NCBI RefSeq assembly: GCF_016495865.1
Contig: NZ_CP054706.1
Location: forward strand, 310,001-374,000
DNA length: 64,000 nucleotides
From: Salicibibacter cibi
Lineage (GTDB): Bacteria; Bacillota; Bacilli; Bacillales; Marinococcaceae
Reading direction: 5' to 3'
Shown: positions 1-9,082 of the stretch, one piece after another
How positions within the stretch are numbered: position 1 is the first letter of the stretch
How the letters are laid out: each line of letters begins with the position of its first letter
Made by a program: the position numbers and the translations under genes
The notes under the pieces: generated by a model
What the model saw: the letters and a program-made list of their open reading frames with translations, nothing else
Database searches by the model: none
What the model was told of the DNA's origin: nothing

Positions 1-485
1 GGGCAAAAGGCTTTTCCGCAACCGAAGGGGCAGCCCGCTGGGTTGCACCGGAAATCTCTTACGGGAGAGTTGTGGAAGCCTATGAAATCCCGATTTTAAA
101 AAATATCCTTCGATCGCGGTTCAACTATCGGTCAAATGCAAGTTTAGTAGCTGAATCCTCAAAAATGGTGGCCACATTTCCGCGCCGGGCAACAAAAGTG
201 ATGGAAAATCTCGCGGAAAACAAGTTTCGCATGAACATGCAATTGCAACCGGACACGGTTATGCGCAATACGCTCAACCAAGTCATCAACCGTCTGTCTT
301 TGGCATTGATCACATTCGGCATTATCGTAGCGAGCGGCTTCATTATTGCGAGTGTGCCGGGAGGAACCTTTTTGGGTATGAGCGCGGTGACGGTAGCCAA
401 TATCGGATTGGTGACTTCGCTTATTTTCGTCCTTTTCATCCTTTGGCGCTTAGTGCGAACACGAAAACACCGATCGTTATTATGA
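1..485 (+). CDS. UbiB/AarF/ABC1-family atypical kinase, C-terminal end (5' truncated by window)
   Basis: The frame is open from base 3 without a stop, so the N-terminal kinase core lies outside the window. What remains is the tail of the family: a basic amphipathic stretch, then the NRLSLALI motif and two hydrophobic segments separated by a short glycine-rich turn, ending in basic residues (RLVRTRKHR). UbiB-type proteins usually end in such a membrane hairpin and are ATP-binding kinase-like proteins of lipid and quinone metabolism. A GTG at base 72 could be mistaken for a start, but coding clearly continues upstream. The next small gene begins 26 bases downstream. Confidence 0.75.
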   Translation, partial: AKGFSATEGAARWVAPEISYGRVVEAYEIPILKNILRSRFNYRSNASLVAESSKMVATFPRRATKVMENLAENKFRMNMQLQPDTVMRNTLNQVINRLSLALITFGIIVASGFIIASVPGGTFLGMSAVTVANIGLVTSLIFVLFILWRLVRTRKHRSLL

Positions 486-511
486 AAAAATCGATGGAGG
501 AGGCATTCATA

Positions 512-847
512 ATGTCTGAAAAAAATGAAAACATGAGCATGCAAGAACGAAGTGATTACTTTTACAGGCAAAGCGGTGGTCCCGGAAACCCGGACATTGA
601 ACGAATCCTGGATGAGCATTTGAAGAATGGCAAAGACCACGGGGCGCCGGGGGAAAAAGAAGAACCGAAAGACGCGTTTATAGAAGCGTTTCTGAATGAT
701 CATTCGACGAAACCGATTGCCATGTGGCTTTTGAGAATGAGGTTTGACCTAAAGGATCGCTGGGAGGAATATTTAAACGCTCAAAAGCAAGACGACGTCC
801 AGCAACTCATCGAAGCGTTAAAAAAAGAAGAAGAGATGACAAAATGA
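512..847 (+). CDS. hypothetical small acidic cytoplasmic protein
   Basis: A 111-residue protein starting at ATG 512, behind GGAGGAGG about 8 bases upstream. The frame is open further upstream, but that part overlaps the preceding gene. It is rich in Glu, Asp and Lys, has no membrane segment, and ends in a charged helix. I recognise no family. Its position directly after the UbiB-like gene suggests co-transcription, possibly as a partner of that membrane kinase, but this is inference from position only. Confidence 0.6.
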   Translation: MSEKNENMSMQERSDYFYRQSGGPGNPDIERILDEHLKNGKDHGAPGEKEEPKDAFIEAFLNDHSTKPIAMWLLRMRFDLKDRWEEYLNAQKQDDVQQLIEALKKEEEMTK

Positions 848-1259
848 GAGGCGCACAGGATATCGTTCTCATCCATAATATTTAATGGAAAATGTATACG
901 AACCGCAGAAACGCCGAAGGGAAACTCCGGGATAATTGGGGACGTTGGGCGAGGTTATTTTGGCTGGCTGGACCTTCGTTTTCTGAACGATGGGCTCGTC
1001 CCCCATAATTCCGCGATTATCGATGGTGCGGAGCATGTCGGTGATTTTTCCGAATGTGATCATCTTGATTTAGTCGTTAAGTTCTTGGTTGCGAAAAGAG
1101 CACCAATCGCGTTGCTTGAGGCAGAGGCAAAAACGGGCACGTAAAGAGGCCCCCGTCATTTGTCGGGGATTGATTTTTCACCTTTCCTATAAATATCGTA
1201 CTATTTTTTATTAAAGAAAATGATAAAATAGAAAGATAATAATTTGAGGGGGAGAGCAG
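848..1259. other. intergenic region without a supported gene
   Basis: No frame here has both a plausible start with ribosome-binding site and a recognisable product. A 64-codon open frame on the minus strand (869-1063) matches nothing I know. The region ends with a terminator-like hairpin and an AT-rich stretch that should hold the promoter of the alcohol dehydrogenase at 1260. Confidence 0.5.
1150..1178 (+). terminator. probable Rho-independent terminator
   Basis: CCCCG/CGGGG arms (1151-1155 and 1164-1168) around an 8-base loop, followed by TGATTTTT. It would separate the UbiB-side transcript from the downstream alcohol dehydrogenase. Confidence 0.5.
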
Positions 1260-2360
1260 ATGAAAGCAGCTGTATTACACAATTATGGACAAGACCTAAA
1301 AGTTCAGGATGTTGATTTGGAAGAACCGCGCAAAGGGGAAGTGCGGGTGAAAATGAAAGCGGCCGGCATTTGCCACAGTGACCAACACGTCATTGATGCC
1401 CACCTGCCGCTACCGGTACCGATCGTGCTCGGCCATGAAGGCGCGGGGATTGTTGATGCCGTCGGAGAAGGAGTCACCGGCGTCAAAGAAGGAGATCACG
1501 TGGCATTAAACTGGGTGCCTTCTTGCGGGAAATGTCATTATTGCCGCATCGGACGACCGGATGTGTGTGACGAAGCTTCGAAAACGGCCTTAATGGGAAC
1601 GATGCTCGATGGGACGACCCGATTTTCTGTCGATGGAAAGAAAGTGCACCAATTTCCGTTGACAGGCACGTTCAGCGAGTACACAGTCGTACCGGAAAAC
1701 GCGGCTGTTCCCGTCAATAAAGATGTTCCGTTCGAATTGGCGGCACTCGTCGGCTGTTGCGTTATCACCGGCGTTGGTGCGGTCATGAATACGGCAAAGG
1801 TTGAGCCGGGAAGCACGGTTGCGGTAATCGGTGCTGGAGGCGTTGGCTTTAATGCGATCCAGGGCGCCGCATTGGTCGGAGCAAAACAAGTTATTGCCAT
1901 TGATGTGTTGGATGAAAAATTGGAAATGACGAAAGAGTTTGGTGCTACCCATACGATCAATGCTAAAGAAGAAGATCCTGTCAAAGCCGTCCTTTCGATG
2001 ACAGAAGGGCTCGGTGTCGACTACGCATTCGAAGTGATTGGTCGTCCAGAAACCATTCAAAATGCATATAACATGACGCGAAAAACAGGGATGGCTGTTG
2101 TCGTCGGTATTGCGGCTCCAAATGAAAGCGTTTCCTTTAATGCATTTTCTTTACCTTCCCAATCCAAAACGTTGGCAGGCTCATGGCTCGGTCAAGGGAA
2201 TCCGCACGTGGACTATCCGAAACTGCTTGATTTGAATGCAGCCGGAAAATTGAAGATGGAAGCGTTGGTCAGCCAAACATATACGCTTGAAGATGTGAAT
2301 GAAGGTCTTGCCCAGTTAAAATCAGGCCAAAACATTCGCGGTGTTATTCGCTTTGATTAA
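1260..2360 (+). CDS. zinc-dependent medium-chain alcohol dehydrogenase
   Basis: A 366-residue cytoplasmic MDR-family NAD(P)-dependent alcohol dehydrogenase. The catalytic zinc set is visible as Cys38, His59-Glu60 (GHEGAG) and Cys166/167. The structural zinc lobe has the usual four cysteines at 89, 92, 95 and 103. The Rossmann motif GAGGVG is at residues 191-196. Length and layout fit the class III/benzyl-alcohol-type branch; the substrate cannot be read from sequence. ATG 1260 is preceded by GAGGGGGAG. A collapsed aldehyde dehydrogenase follows 11 bases later, so this was once an alcohol-aldehyde oxidation pair. Confidence 0.93.
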   Translation: MKAAVLHNYGQDLKVQDVDLEEPRKGEVRVKMKAAGICHSDQHVIDAHLPLPVPIVLGHEGAGIVDAVGEGVTGVKEGDHVALNWVPSCGKCHYCRIGRPDVCDEASKTALMGTMLDGTTRFSVDGKKVHQFPLTGTFSEYTVVPENAAVPVNKDVPFELAALVGCCVITGVGAVMNTAKVEPGSTVAVIGAGGVGFNAIQGAALVGAKQVIAIDVLDEKLEMTKEFGATHTINAKEEDPVKAVLSMTEGLGVDYAFEVIGRPETIQNAYNMTRKTGMAVVVGIAAPNESVSFNAFSLPSQSKTLAGSWLGQGNPHVDYPKLLDLNAAGKLKMEALVSQTYTLEDVNEGLAQLKSGQNIRGVIRFD

Positions 2361-2371
2361 GGGGGACTGGC

Positions 2372-2725
2372 TTGATTTCAGCTGAAACAAAAGAAACAGC
2401 ATTGTTCATTGACGGAGATGGCTGCATCCGTTGAAAGCATTCGATGATGACGACGAAGCCGTCTGCATCGCCAACGACACGATCTACGGTTTGGCAGCTG
2501 CGGTATGGACGCGTGATATCAAACGAGGTTTGCGAATGGCGCAACGGGAAAAAAGCGGAACACTCTGGATTAACACCTATCAAGTGCTTACCCCCGACAG
2601 CACCGTTCGGCGGATTCAAACAAAGCGGCATCGGCCGTGATTTGGGTATCGAGTCATTGAATGCTTATCTCGAAACGAAATCGGTGATCGCGGATCTAAA
2701 TGAACGGCCGATGACATTATTTTAA
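2372..2725 (+). pseudogene. aldehyde dehydrogenase pseudogene (large internal deletion plus frameshift)
   Basis: The first 20 codons from TTG 2372 read like an ALDH N-terminus (ETKETALFIDGDG). At about 2431 the sequence jumps straight to the ALDH C-terminal region (KAFDDDDEAVCIANDT, then YGLAAAVWT), so roughly 370 codons including the catalytic Cys and Glu are gone. Near 2590 another shift moves the reading into the frame carrying APFGGFKQSGIGRD and the normal end at 2725. It lies directly behind the alcohol dehydrogenase. Confidence 0.85.
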
Positions 2726-2732
2726 ATAGGAT

Positions 2733-2754
2733 GAGAGCCGGGGATTCGGCTCTC
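2733..2754 (+). terminator. hairpin after the ALDH remnant
   Basis: GAGAGCCG and CGGCTCTC form a perfect 8-bp stem with a 6-base loop. There is no clear T-tract, so it may be a transcript-end stabiliser or a weak terminator. Confidence 0.45.
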
Positions 2755-2884
2755 TCATACAGAAGATGTGACAGATTAATGCGGAAAAGTGCCAGAATCC
2801 GGCACCCACGCGTGCTTCAAAAAAGAAAAATTTAACCCCCTACGCCCCACAAATGGTATAATGCCCCAAAAAGGATGATCCTTA

Positions 2885-3631
2885 ATGAAAATAACACCAT
2901 TGGGTATTTGGGGCGCATACCCGAAAGCAAATGGAGCAACATCTGCGTTTCTAGTAGAAGAAGAAGGTTTCCGGTGCCTCGTTGATTGCGGTAGCGGCGT
3001 GTTGTCTGCCTTGCAAACCCGTATCGCCCTCCACGACCTTGACGCGCTCGTCATCACCCATTATCATCCCGATCATATCGCGGATGTCGGCGTCCTGCAG
3101 CACGGGGTGATGATTGAAACGTTGTTGGATAAGCGTAGCCAACCGCTTCAAGTCTACGCTCATGCCGACGACGAAGATCAATTTTCCAACCTGCAGTACG
3201 GAAAATACATGAGCGCAACCGCTGTCTCTCCGCAGCAAACACAGACGATTGGGCCGTGGAACGTCGATTTTTGTAAGACGGACCACCCTGTTCATTGTTT
3301 GGCGTTAAAATTCACGGATAAACACGATGCATCGGTCGTATTTACCGCTGATACAGCCTGGACGTCCGATCTCTTTCCCTTTATAAATGGAAGTGAGCTA
3401 CTGGTCAGCGAAGCGAGTACCTATCAGTCTATGATTGATCAAATTCCGGGCCATTTAAGTGGCCGGCAGGCGGGCCAATTGGCGCATGAAACGGATGTTG
3501 AGCATTTGTTGCTTACGCATTTGCCCCAATATGGAAATGTAGACGATCTCGTGACCGAAGCTAAAGATGTATTTTCAGGTGAAGTCACGCTTGCTGATCC
3601 GGCGAAAACTTATCGTATAGGAAAGGGCTGA
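2885..3631 (+). CDS. MBL-fold metallo-hydrolase (YhfI-like)
   Basis: A 248-residue cytoplasmic protein of the metallo-beta-lactamase superfamily, closest in shape to the RNase Z-like YhfI group. The zinc motif HYHPDH is at residues 59-64. Further ligands fit the His-Pro region near 137 (TDHPVHCL), the ADTAW Asp and the THLPQYG His near the C-terminus. The substrate is unknown. ATG 2885 follows an AAGGATGATCC-type ribosome site. The amidotransferase-like gene begins 4 bases after the stop, so the two are probably one operon with the acetyltransferase behind. Confidence 0.85.
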   Translation: MKITPLGIWGAYPKANGATSAFLVEEEGFRCLVDCGSGVLSALQTRIALHDLDALVITHYHPDHIADVGVLQHGVMIETLLDKRSQPLQVYAHADDEDQFSNLQYGKYMSATAVSPQQTQTIGPWNVDFCKTDHPVHCLALKFTDKHDASVVFTADTAWTSDLFPFINGSELLVSEASTYQSMIDQIPGHLSGRQAGQLAHETDVEHLLLTHLPQYGNVDDLVTEAKDVFSGEVTLADPAKTYRIGKG

Positions 3632-3635
3632 ATGC

Positions 3636-4346
3636 ATGAACACCCATTATTTGCAACATGCTCCGTTCGAGACACCAGGCATTATTTTCCAATGGGCAGA
3701 AGAAAAAGAACATACATTAACAAGCACGTTTCTCCCGGAAAATACAGGGTTTCCAAATCTTCAAGATATCGATCTGCTCATTCTATTAGGCGGCCCGATG
3801 AGCGTCCATGATGAAAAAAAACACCCTTGGCTCGCGGACGAAAAAAATTTTTTGAAAAAAGCCATCGCTAATAAAAAAACAGCCATTCTCGGCATAGGTC
3901 TCGGTGCCCGGCTGCTCGCCGAGCAATATGGCGCACGCGTCTATCGGGAAGCTGAAAGTGAAATCGGCTGGTTCCCGGTGACATTCAATGAAAGTGCGCA
4001 TTCACATCCCTTTTTTTCCATATTTCCTGCTGAAATGATTGCCCTTCACCGCCGCGGGGAAGCATTCGAGTCTCCGCGAAACGTCATTTCCTTAGCGTGC
4101 AGTGAAGAATACGGACAGCAGGCATTCATTAGCGAAGATAGCCGACACATCGGGCTGCACTTTCACCCCGAAATGACGAAACACAGCGTTGACGACTTTA
4201 TTTTTCAAAGTGAAAAAGAGCCGGTGATTGATTTCGAGACCATGAAGGGCATGGACCAACACTATGCAGCCAACCAATCGCACCTGTTTGAGCTCCTCGA
4301 CCGTTGGCTTGCCCGCCATAAGGATGGTATCCCGCATGGAATATGA
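3636..4346 (+). CDS. class I glutamine amidotransferase-like protein lacking the nucleophile Cys
   Basis: A 236-residue protein with the GATase1 fold: LLGGPMSVHDE near residue 51, the nucleophile-elbow motif at 84-90, and HFHPE at 175-179 supplying His177 and Glu179. In active members the elbow reads G-I-C-L-G; here it reads G-I-G-L-G, with Gly88 (codon GGT at 3897-3899) replacing Cys. The protein should therefore not hydrolyse glutamine by the usual mechanism. The frame is otherwise intact and sits in an apparent operon, which argues against simple decay. It may be a binding or regulatory paralogue. The start was chosen 4 bases after the previous stop. Confidence 0.8.
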   Translation: MNTHYLQHAPFETPGIIFQWAEEKEHTLTSTFLPENTGFPNLQDIDLLILLGGPMSVHDEKKHPWLADEKNFLKKAIANKKTAILGIGLGARLLAEQYGARVYREAESEIGWFPVTFNESAHSHPFFSIFPAEMIALHRRGEAFESPRNVISLACSEEYGQQAFISEDSRHIGLHFHPEMTKHSVDDFIFQSEKEPVIDFETMKGMDQHYAANQSHLFELLDRWLARHKDGIPHGI

Positions 4347-4794
4347 AATTTTTGAATGCGAAAAAACTGAAGATGTGCCGATGCGATTGCTGTTAATTGC
4401 CGATCCTGAAGAAAAAATGATCGAAAGCTACATCCATCGCAGCCGCAGTTTTCTGATGACGCACGACGGCAACATTATCGGCGTTTATGTGCTCTTGGCA
4501 ACACGCCCGAATACAGTGGAAATTATGAACATTGCGCTCACGCAAACGATGCAAGGGAAAGGCTTGGGCGAAAAACTGCTGCGTCATGCCCTCGAGACAA
4601 CCCGAAATCTCGGCTATAAGACCGTAGAGATTGGCACGGGCAGCACGGGGACGAGTCAACTTTACTTGTATCAGAAATGCGGCTTTCGCATGGTCGGTGT
4701 GGAAGTGGATTATTTTCTGCGAAATTATGACATGCCACTTTATGAAAACGGTCTTCGCATCCGGGATATGGTACGGTTGTCACAAACGCTGTAG
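4336..4794 (+). CDS. GNAT-family N-acetyltransferase
   Basis: 152 residues from ATG 4336, overlapping the end of the preceding gene by 11 bases. The acetyl-CoA binding motif A is visible as QGKGLG at residues 73-78, in a beta4-alpha3 context (VEIMNIALTQ before it), followed by a GNAT C-terminal half (YLYQKCGF). The acceptor is unknown. Tight overlap with the amidotransferase-like gene indicates translational coupling. An in-frame extension to 4264 exists but would overlap the neighbour by more than 80 bases. Confidence 0.85.
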   Translation: MEYEIFECEKTEDVPMRLLLIADPEEKMIESYIHRSRSFLMTHDGNIIGVYVLLATRPNTVEIMNIALTQTMQGKGLGEKLLRHALETTRNLGYKTVEIGTGSTGTSQLYLYQKCGFRMVGVEVDYFLRNYDMPLYENGLRIRDMVRLSQTL

Positions 4795-4978
4795 GAAGGA
4801 GGTCGCTCGCTTTCTCTGGCCGGATTGGGTTTATAATCATCGTGCGCATTCCTCGTCGCCCCGATCTCCTCCGCGTTTGTCCGATGTTTAACATTCATAG
4901 AAATCGGGTAATAAACATATAAACCTATGCTTGCAATCAATGTAAGCGCATTCAATAAATGAGAAGGAGGGAACATGA

Positions 4979-6499
4979 ATGCATTACGCAAAACCGGGAA
5001 CAACGAACGCAATCGTCCATTTCGAATCCCGTTACGGTAATTTTATCGGAGGGGAGTGGGTAGCCCCCGCCGATGGGGAATATTTTGAGAATGTAAGTCC
5101 GGTTGACGGCCGGGTGTTCACGGAAATTGCCCGTTCAAAAGAGGAGGACGTGGACAGGGCATTGGATGCCGCTCAAAAGGCGAAAGCAGCTTGGGGAGCG
5201 ACGCCTGTCGCTGATCGCGCCCGTATTTTAAACAAAATTGCCGATCGCATGGAAGAGAATTTGGAAAAACTTGCTGTTGCGGAAACATGGGATAACGGCA
5301 AGCCGGTGCGCGAAGCACTAGCGGCCGACATTCCGCTCGCGATTGACCATTTTCGCTATTTTGCCAGTGTCATTCGTGCCCAAGAAGGCGGGATATCGCA
5401 AATTGATGAAGATACCGTTGCCTATCATTTTCATGAACCGCTCGGGGTGACCGGGCAGATTATCCCTTGGAACTTTCCGCTCCTCATGATGTCCTGGAAA
5501 GTGGCACCCGCGCTGGCAGCCGGGAATTGCACGGTTTTGAAGCCGGCGGAACAGACACCGGCATCGATCAACATTTGGATGGAGTTGGTGCAAGACCTGT
5601 TGCCGCCGGGTGTTCTCAATGTCGTGCAAGGATTTGGCTTGGAGGCCGGGAAACCATTGGCTCAAAGCGATAAAGTCGATAAAGTAGCCTTTACCGGTGA
5701 GACGACCACAGGTCGAATGATTATGCAGTACGCCTCCGAGAACATTATCCCGGTAACCCTTGAACTTGGCGGGAAGTCGCCGAATATCTTTTTTGCCGAC
5801 GTCATGGATAAAGATGACGGTTATCTTGAGAAAGCGTTGGAAGGTTTCGTTATGTTTGCTCTTAACCAAGGGGAAGTTTGCACGTGTCCATCACGGGCGC
5901 TCATCGATGAATCCATTTATGATGAATTTATGGATCGTGCCTTGAAAAAAGTCAAAGAAATTAAGGGCGGCGATCCCCTCGATACGAATACGATGATCGG
6001 AGCGCAAGCGTCTGAAGAACAATTGGAAAAAATCCTTTCTTATTTTGACATCGCCAAGCAAGAAGGCGCGGAAGTGATTACCGGCGGCAACCGTAAAAAA
6101 TATGAAGGCGATCAGACCGAAGGATATTACGTTGAGCCGACGATATTCAAAGGACACAATAAAATGCGTGTTTTTCAGGAAGAAATTTTCGGCCCCGTTG
6201 TTTCGGTTACGACGTTTAACGGCCACGATGAAGCTTTAGATATCGCGAACGATACGTTGTACGGCCTAGGTGCAGGTGTGTGGTCGCGCAACATGAATAC
6301 GGCTTACCGTTTCGGGCGTGCCATTCAATCCGGACGCGTCTGGACGAATTGTTTCCACGTATATCCGGCGCACGCAGCATTCGGCGGTTATAAAAAATCC
6401 GGTATCGGGCGCGAGAATCATTTAATGATGCTCGATCATTATCAACAAACGAAGAATCTGCTCGTAAGCTATAGCGAGGAACCACAAGGATTGTTTTAA
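4979..6499 (+). CDS. NAD-dependent aldehyde dehydrogenase (acetaldehyde/AcoD-like)
   Basis: A 506-residue cytoplasmic [12 protein letters not shown] (163-170) is the NAD-binding start, ELGGKSPN (262-269) holds the general base Glu262, and NQGEVCTC places the catalytic Cys at 301. The C-terminus has [13 protein letters not shown]. Size and the following DUF779 gene fit the AcoD/ExaC acetaldehyde-oxidising group. GAAGGAGGG precedes ATG 4979; an ATG at 4975 is out of frame. It could act downstream of an alcohol dehydrogenase such as the one at 1260. Confidence 0.93.
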   Translation: MHYAKPGTTNAIVHFESRYGNFIGGEWVAPADGEYFENVSPVDGRVFTEIARSKEEDVDRALDAAQKAKAAWGATPVADRARILNKIADRMEENLEKLAVAETWDNGKPVREALAADIPLAIDHFRYFASVIRAQEGGISQIDEDTVAYHFHEPLGVTGQIIPWNFPLLMMSWKVAPALAAGNCTVLKPAEQTPASINIWMELVQDLLPPGVLNVVQGFGLEAGKPLAQSDKVDKVAFTGETTTGRMIMQYASENIIPVTLELGGKSPNIFFADVMDKDDGYLEKALEGFVMFALNQGEVCTCPSRALIDESIYDEFMDRALKKVKEIKGGDPLDTNTMIGAQASEEQLEKILSYFDIAKQEGAEVITGGNRKKYEGDQTEGYYVEPTIFKGHNKMRVFQEEIFGPVVSVTTFNGHDEALDIANDTLYGLGAGVWSRNMNTAYRFGRAIQSGRVWTNCFHVYPAHAAFGGYKKSGIGRENHLMMLDHYQQTKNLLVSYSEEPQGLF

Positions 6500-6515
6500 A
6501 AGGAGGCATCCGTAT

Positions 6516-6881
6516 ATGGTGGAAAAAGTCCGAGCCACCGATGAAACGATTGCCCTCATTCGAAAACTGGAAAAGAAACACGGCCCGCTTATTTTTCACC
6601 AATCGGGCGGTTGCTGTGACGGCAGCTCCCCGATGTGTTTTCCAAAAGATGAATTCAGGGTCGGCAAAAGCGATCGTTATCTCGGCGAGATCGGCGGCAC
6701 GCCGTTTTATATTGCAAAGGATCAATATGAGTATTGGAAGCATACGCAGCTCATCATCGATGTTGTAAAAGGGCGCGGCGGCATGTTTTCCGTCGAGGGG
6801 CCGGAAGGTGTGCGTTTTCTGCTTCGATCCCGCGTGTTTACGGAAGAAGAACGAGCGGAACTGCAACTAACAGCGAATTAG
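6516..6881 (+). CDS. DUF779 domain protein
   Basis: 121 residues with the family signature HQSGGCCDGSSPMCF at 28-42, a dense Cys/His patch that looks like a metal site. DUF779 genes are commonly found directly downstream of acetaldehyde-type aldehyde dehydrogenases, as here with 16 bases between stop and start. The biochemical role is not established; an accessory function for the dehydrogenase is inferred from context. A GGAGG site precedes ATG 6516. Confidence 0.9.
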   Translation: MVEKVRATDETIALIRKLEKKHGPLIFHQSGGCCDGSSPMCFPKDEFRVGKSDRYLGEIGGTPFYIAKDQYEYWKHTQLIIDVVKGRGGMFSVEGPEGVRFLLRSRVFTEEERAELQLTAN

Positions 6882-6893
6882 AATGTTTGCCCG

Positions 6894-6925
6894 CCCGGGA
6901 GCAGGCTCCCGGGTGTTATACCGGT
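6894..6925 (+). terminator. terminator after the ALDH-DUF779 pair
   Basis: A 9-bp perfect stem, CCCGGGAGC (6894-6902) and GCTCCCGGG (6905-6913), with a 2-base gap, followed by a weakly T-rich stretch. Confidence 0.6.
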
Positions 6926-6986
6926 GTTTCGGGCCGACGCTCAGGGAGTGACACTTTATTTTACATCTTAGAAAGGACGAACAAAC

Positions 6987-7925
6987 ATGCAGCCAGAACT
7001 TGGAATTGAGACACTACGATTGAACTTGCCATTTCGATTGAATCACGTGAATGTATTTTATGCCGAAGGAGATAACGGTTGGACGGTGATCGACGCCGGC
7101 CTACATAATGATGAAACGGTGGCTGCTTGGGATCCTATTTTACGGGATAAAAAAGTGGATCGTATTTTCGTGACCCATTATCATCCCGACCATTTCGGTT
7201 ACGTCGGTGCCATGCAGAAGAAGACCGGCGCCCGTGTATTTATGACGGAAACCGACGCTGAAGCGGGGAAACATGCATGGACGAGTGAATTTTTGGATGA
7301 GATGCGCGCATATTACAACCGCGCCGGAATTCCTGATCATCAAGCCGATGAGATGCGTGCGAATACGGCAGAGTTCGTGCCGCGCGTGGAACCGTTACCG
7401 ACGATCGATCACTTTTTCCGAGAAGGGGAAAAAGTACAAATAGGGAAATACGAATATGAAGTGATGTTTACGCCCGGTCACTCCGACGGCCTCATTGTTT
7501 TTTTTAATCGCGAAAAAAGTGTTTTGCTCTCGACCGATCACTTGCTGCCGAAAATCACGCCCAACATTTCCTATTGGTTTCATGGCGATCAAAATCCGTT
7601 GAAATCGTATTTGCATTCATTGAAAAAAATCGAGACGTTAGATGCTGAATATGTCATTCCTTCCCACGGCAAACCTTTTACCGGCGCCAATGCAAGAGCG
7701 AAAGAAATTCGTGACCACCATAGCGAGCGCCTGGAAACGTTGCATAGCCATTTGGGCGAACCGTCTACGGTTTACGATCTCTGTCAGCATTTGTTTCCAA
7801 AAGTGTTGACGGTTCATGAAACAAGATTTGCTATTGGCGAAACACTCGCGCACCTCGAGTATCTTCGCTATGGAGGAGATTGTAAGCGAGAAGTAGTGCA
7901 TGGTGTTTGGTATTATTCGCGTTAA
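6987..7925 (+). CDS. MBL-fold metallo-hydrolase
   Basis: A 312-residue protein of the metallo-beta-lactamase superfamily. HYHPDH at 64-69 supplies most first-site ligands; FTPGHSDG, STDHLL and PSHGKPF give the remaining His and Asp. The C-terminal third is the helical extension seen in glyoxalase-II-like members of about 320 residues. The substrate is unknown. It is followed 18 bases later by a DinB-like gene and both look co-transcribed. GAAAGGACG precedes ATG 6987. Confidence 0.85.
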   Translation: MQPELGIETLRLNLPFRLNHVNVFYAEGDNGWTVIDAGLHNDETVAAWDPILRDKKVDRIFVTHYHPDHFGYVGAMQKKTGARVFMTETDAEAGKHAWTSEFLDEMRAYYNRAGIPDHQADEMRANTAEFVPRVEPLPTIDHFFREGEKVQIGKYEYEVMFTPGHSDGLIVFFNREKSVLLSTDHLLPKITPNISYWFHGDQNPLKSYLHSLKKIETLDAEYVIPSHGKPFTGANARAKEIRDHHSERLETLHSHLGEPSTVYDLCQHLFPKVLTVHETRFAIGETLAHLEYLRYGGDCKREVVHGVWYYSR

Positions 7926-7943
7926 GAAGTGGAGGGGTACAAA

Positions 7944-8438
7944 ATGTTAGGAATTGAAGAGGCGAGAAAAGAAGTGCTGGCTAGCGCGGAAAATTTGACT
8001 GATGACCAATTGAACCGTGAAGTGGAGGAAGGACGCTGGACGATCGCGCAAGTGTTGGAGCATCTTTATTTAATAGAACGGGGATTAGCAGCTCCCATTA
8101 TTCAGAAAGAACTGGAGAATGATGATAGCCAACCCGCCCGCAAAAAGAAACCGATCGAACTCACGGTGGATCGCTCCGTTCAGAAGGTAGAGGCAACGGA
8201 GCCATTTCAACCATCAAATGAATTTATGACATTCGAGGAAATAAAAGAAAGGCTTAGCCAATCGCGAGCAATATTGTTGAAGGCTTTGGAAACGGTCGAA
8301 GATGAAGCGATTTTGTCGCAAAAGTCAGCCAAGCACCCGGCGTTCGGAACGATGGATCTGGCACAATGGGTTGAATTCATCGGTTTACACGAACGCCGAC
8401 ATTTGCTGCAAATTGAAGAATTGAAGGTGGAGCTATAA
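7944..8438 (+). CDS. DinB-family four-helix protein
   Basis: 164 residues starting at ATG 7944, with GGAGGGG 7 bases upstream. The in-frame GTG at 7929 lies partly inside that ribosome site and is rejected. The WTIAQVLEHLYLIERG segment near the N-terminus and LHERRH near the C-terminus carry the spaced His residues of DinB/YfiT-type metal-binding bundles. Members act as thiol-dependent transferases or as damage-induced proteins of unknown role. Confidence 0.8.
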   Translation: MLGIEEARKEVLASAENLTDDQLNREVEEGRWTIAQVLEHLYLIERGLAAPIIQKELENDDSQPARKKKPIELTVDRSVQKVEATEPFQPSNEFMTFEEIKERLSQSRAILLKALETVEDEAILSQKSAKHPAFGTMDLAQWVEFIGLHERRHLLQIEELKVEL

Positions 8439-8544
8439 GTTACGTTAATCGTTCAGAGCTGGAAGTGCCAGATTCGCCAGAATAACGAGAGAAACCACCA
8501 GATTCTAACGCCAATCCGACAGAATAACGCCACCGCCCATGTCT

Positions 8545-9075
8545 CTAACCCAACACCACCGCTCCGTACACGAGCGCCCCCCCAATTACGATTACTGGGT
8601 GCACCTTGAATTTTTCCAAAAGCAGCAGGCTTGCGCCGACGAGTATCACGGTTTGCACCATTCCGGAGTCTTCCCATGACATGGTGAAAAACTGAAACGC
8701 TAGCACCCCGAGCAACACGGCGATGGGAGCGCGGATGAGCGCGGTCATTTGTTGGACGCGTGGATGATGTTTGTATTTTAATAAAAATTTCATCAGCAAA
8801 AGCATGGCAGCCAGACTGGGTGCCACCGTGGCAAAAATCGCGATGAGTGCGCCCGGAATTCCTGCGATTTCGAAGCCGATGAAGCCGGCCATTTTCGTTG
8901 CGATTGGACCAGGGAGGGCGTTTCCGAGCGCAAGAACCTCGCCGAATTCCTGCGTGCTCATCCAGTCGTACCGATGGACGACTTCATGTTCGATCAAGGG
9001 AATGGAAGCGGGTCCCCCGCCATAGCCAACGACACCGGGGATTAAAAATGCGACGAATAAATGCCAATAAACCAT
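8545..9075 (-). CDS. chromate transporter subunit (YwrB-like half)
   Basis: A 176-residue membrane protein with about six hydrophobic segments and the ChrA-family motifs VGYGGGP near the N-terminus and ALPGPIATKMAG in the middle. It is a half-length (short-chain) CHR protein, and such proteins occur as adjacent pairs that together equal one full-length transporter. The partner starts 8 bases upstream in the operon. ATG 9075 is preceded by AAAGGA; the longer frame begins inside the partner gene. Export of chromate or a related anion is the family role, not shown here. Confidence 0.88.
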   Translation of the reverse strand: MVYWHLFVAFLIPGVVGYGGGPASIPLIEHEVVHRYDWMSTQEFGEVLALGNALPGPIATKMAGFIGFEIAGIPGALIAIFATVAPSLAAMLLLMKFLLKYKHHPRVQQMTALIRAPIAVLLGVLAFQFFTMSWEDSGMVQTVILVGASLLLLEKFKVHPVIVIGGALVYGAVVLG

Positions 9076-9082
9076 GGGTGGG

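Noticed and set aside
869..1063. 64-codon minus-strand frame
   Set aside because: No ribosome site, no recognisable domain, low-complexity codon use.
2431..2725. Two separate small genes after the alcohol dehydrogenase
   Set aside because: Both are pieces of one aldehyde dehydrogenase C-terminus in different frames.
8453..8544. Further 52-bp array between the DinB and chromate genes
   Set aside because: The repeated CAGAATAACG words are 42 bases apart and do not form units of a constant period.
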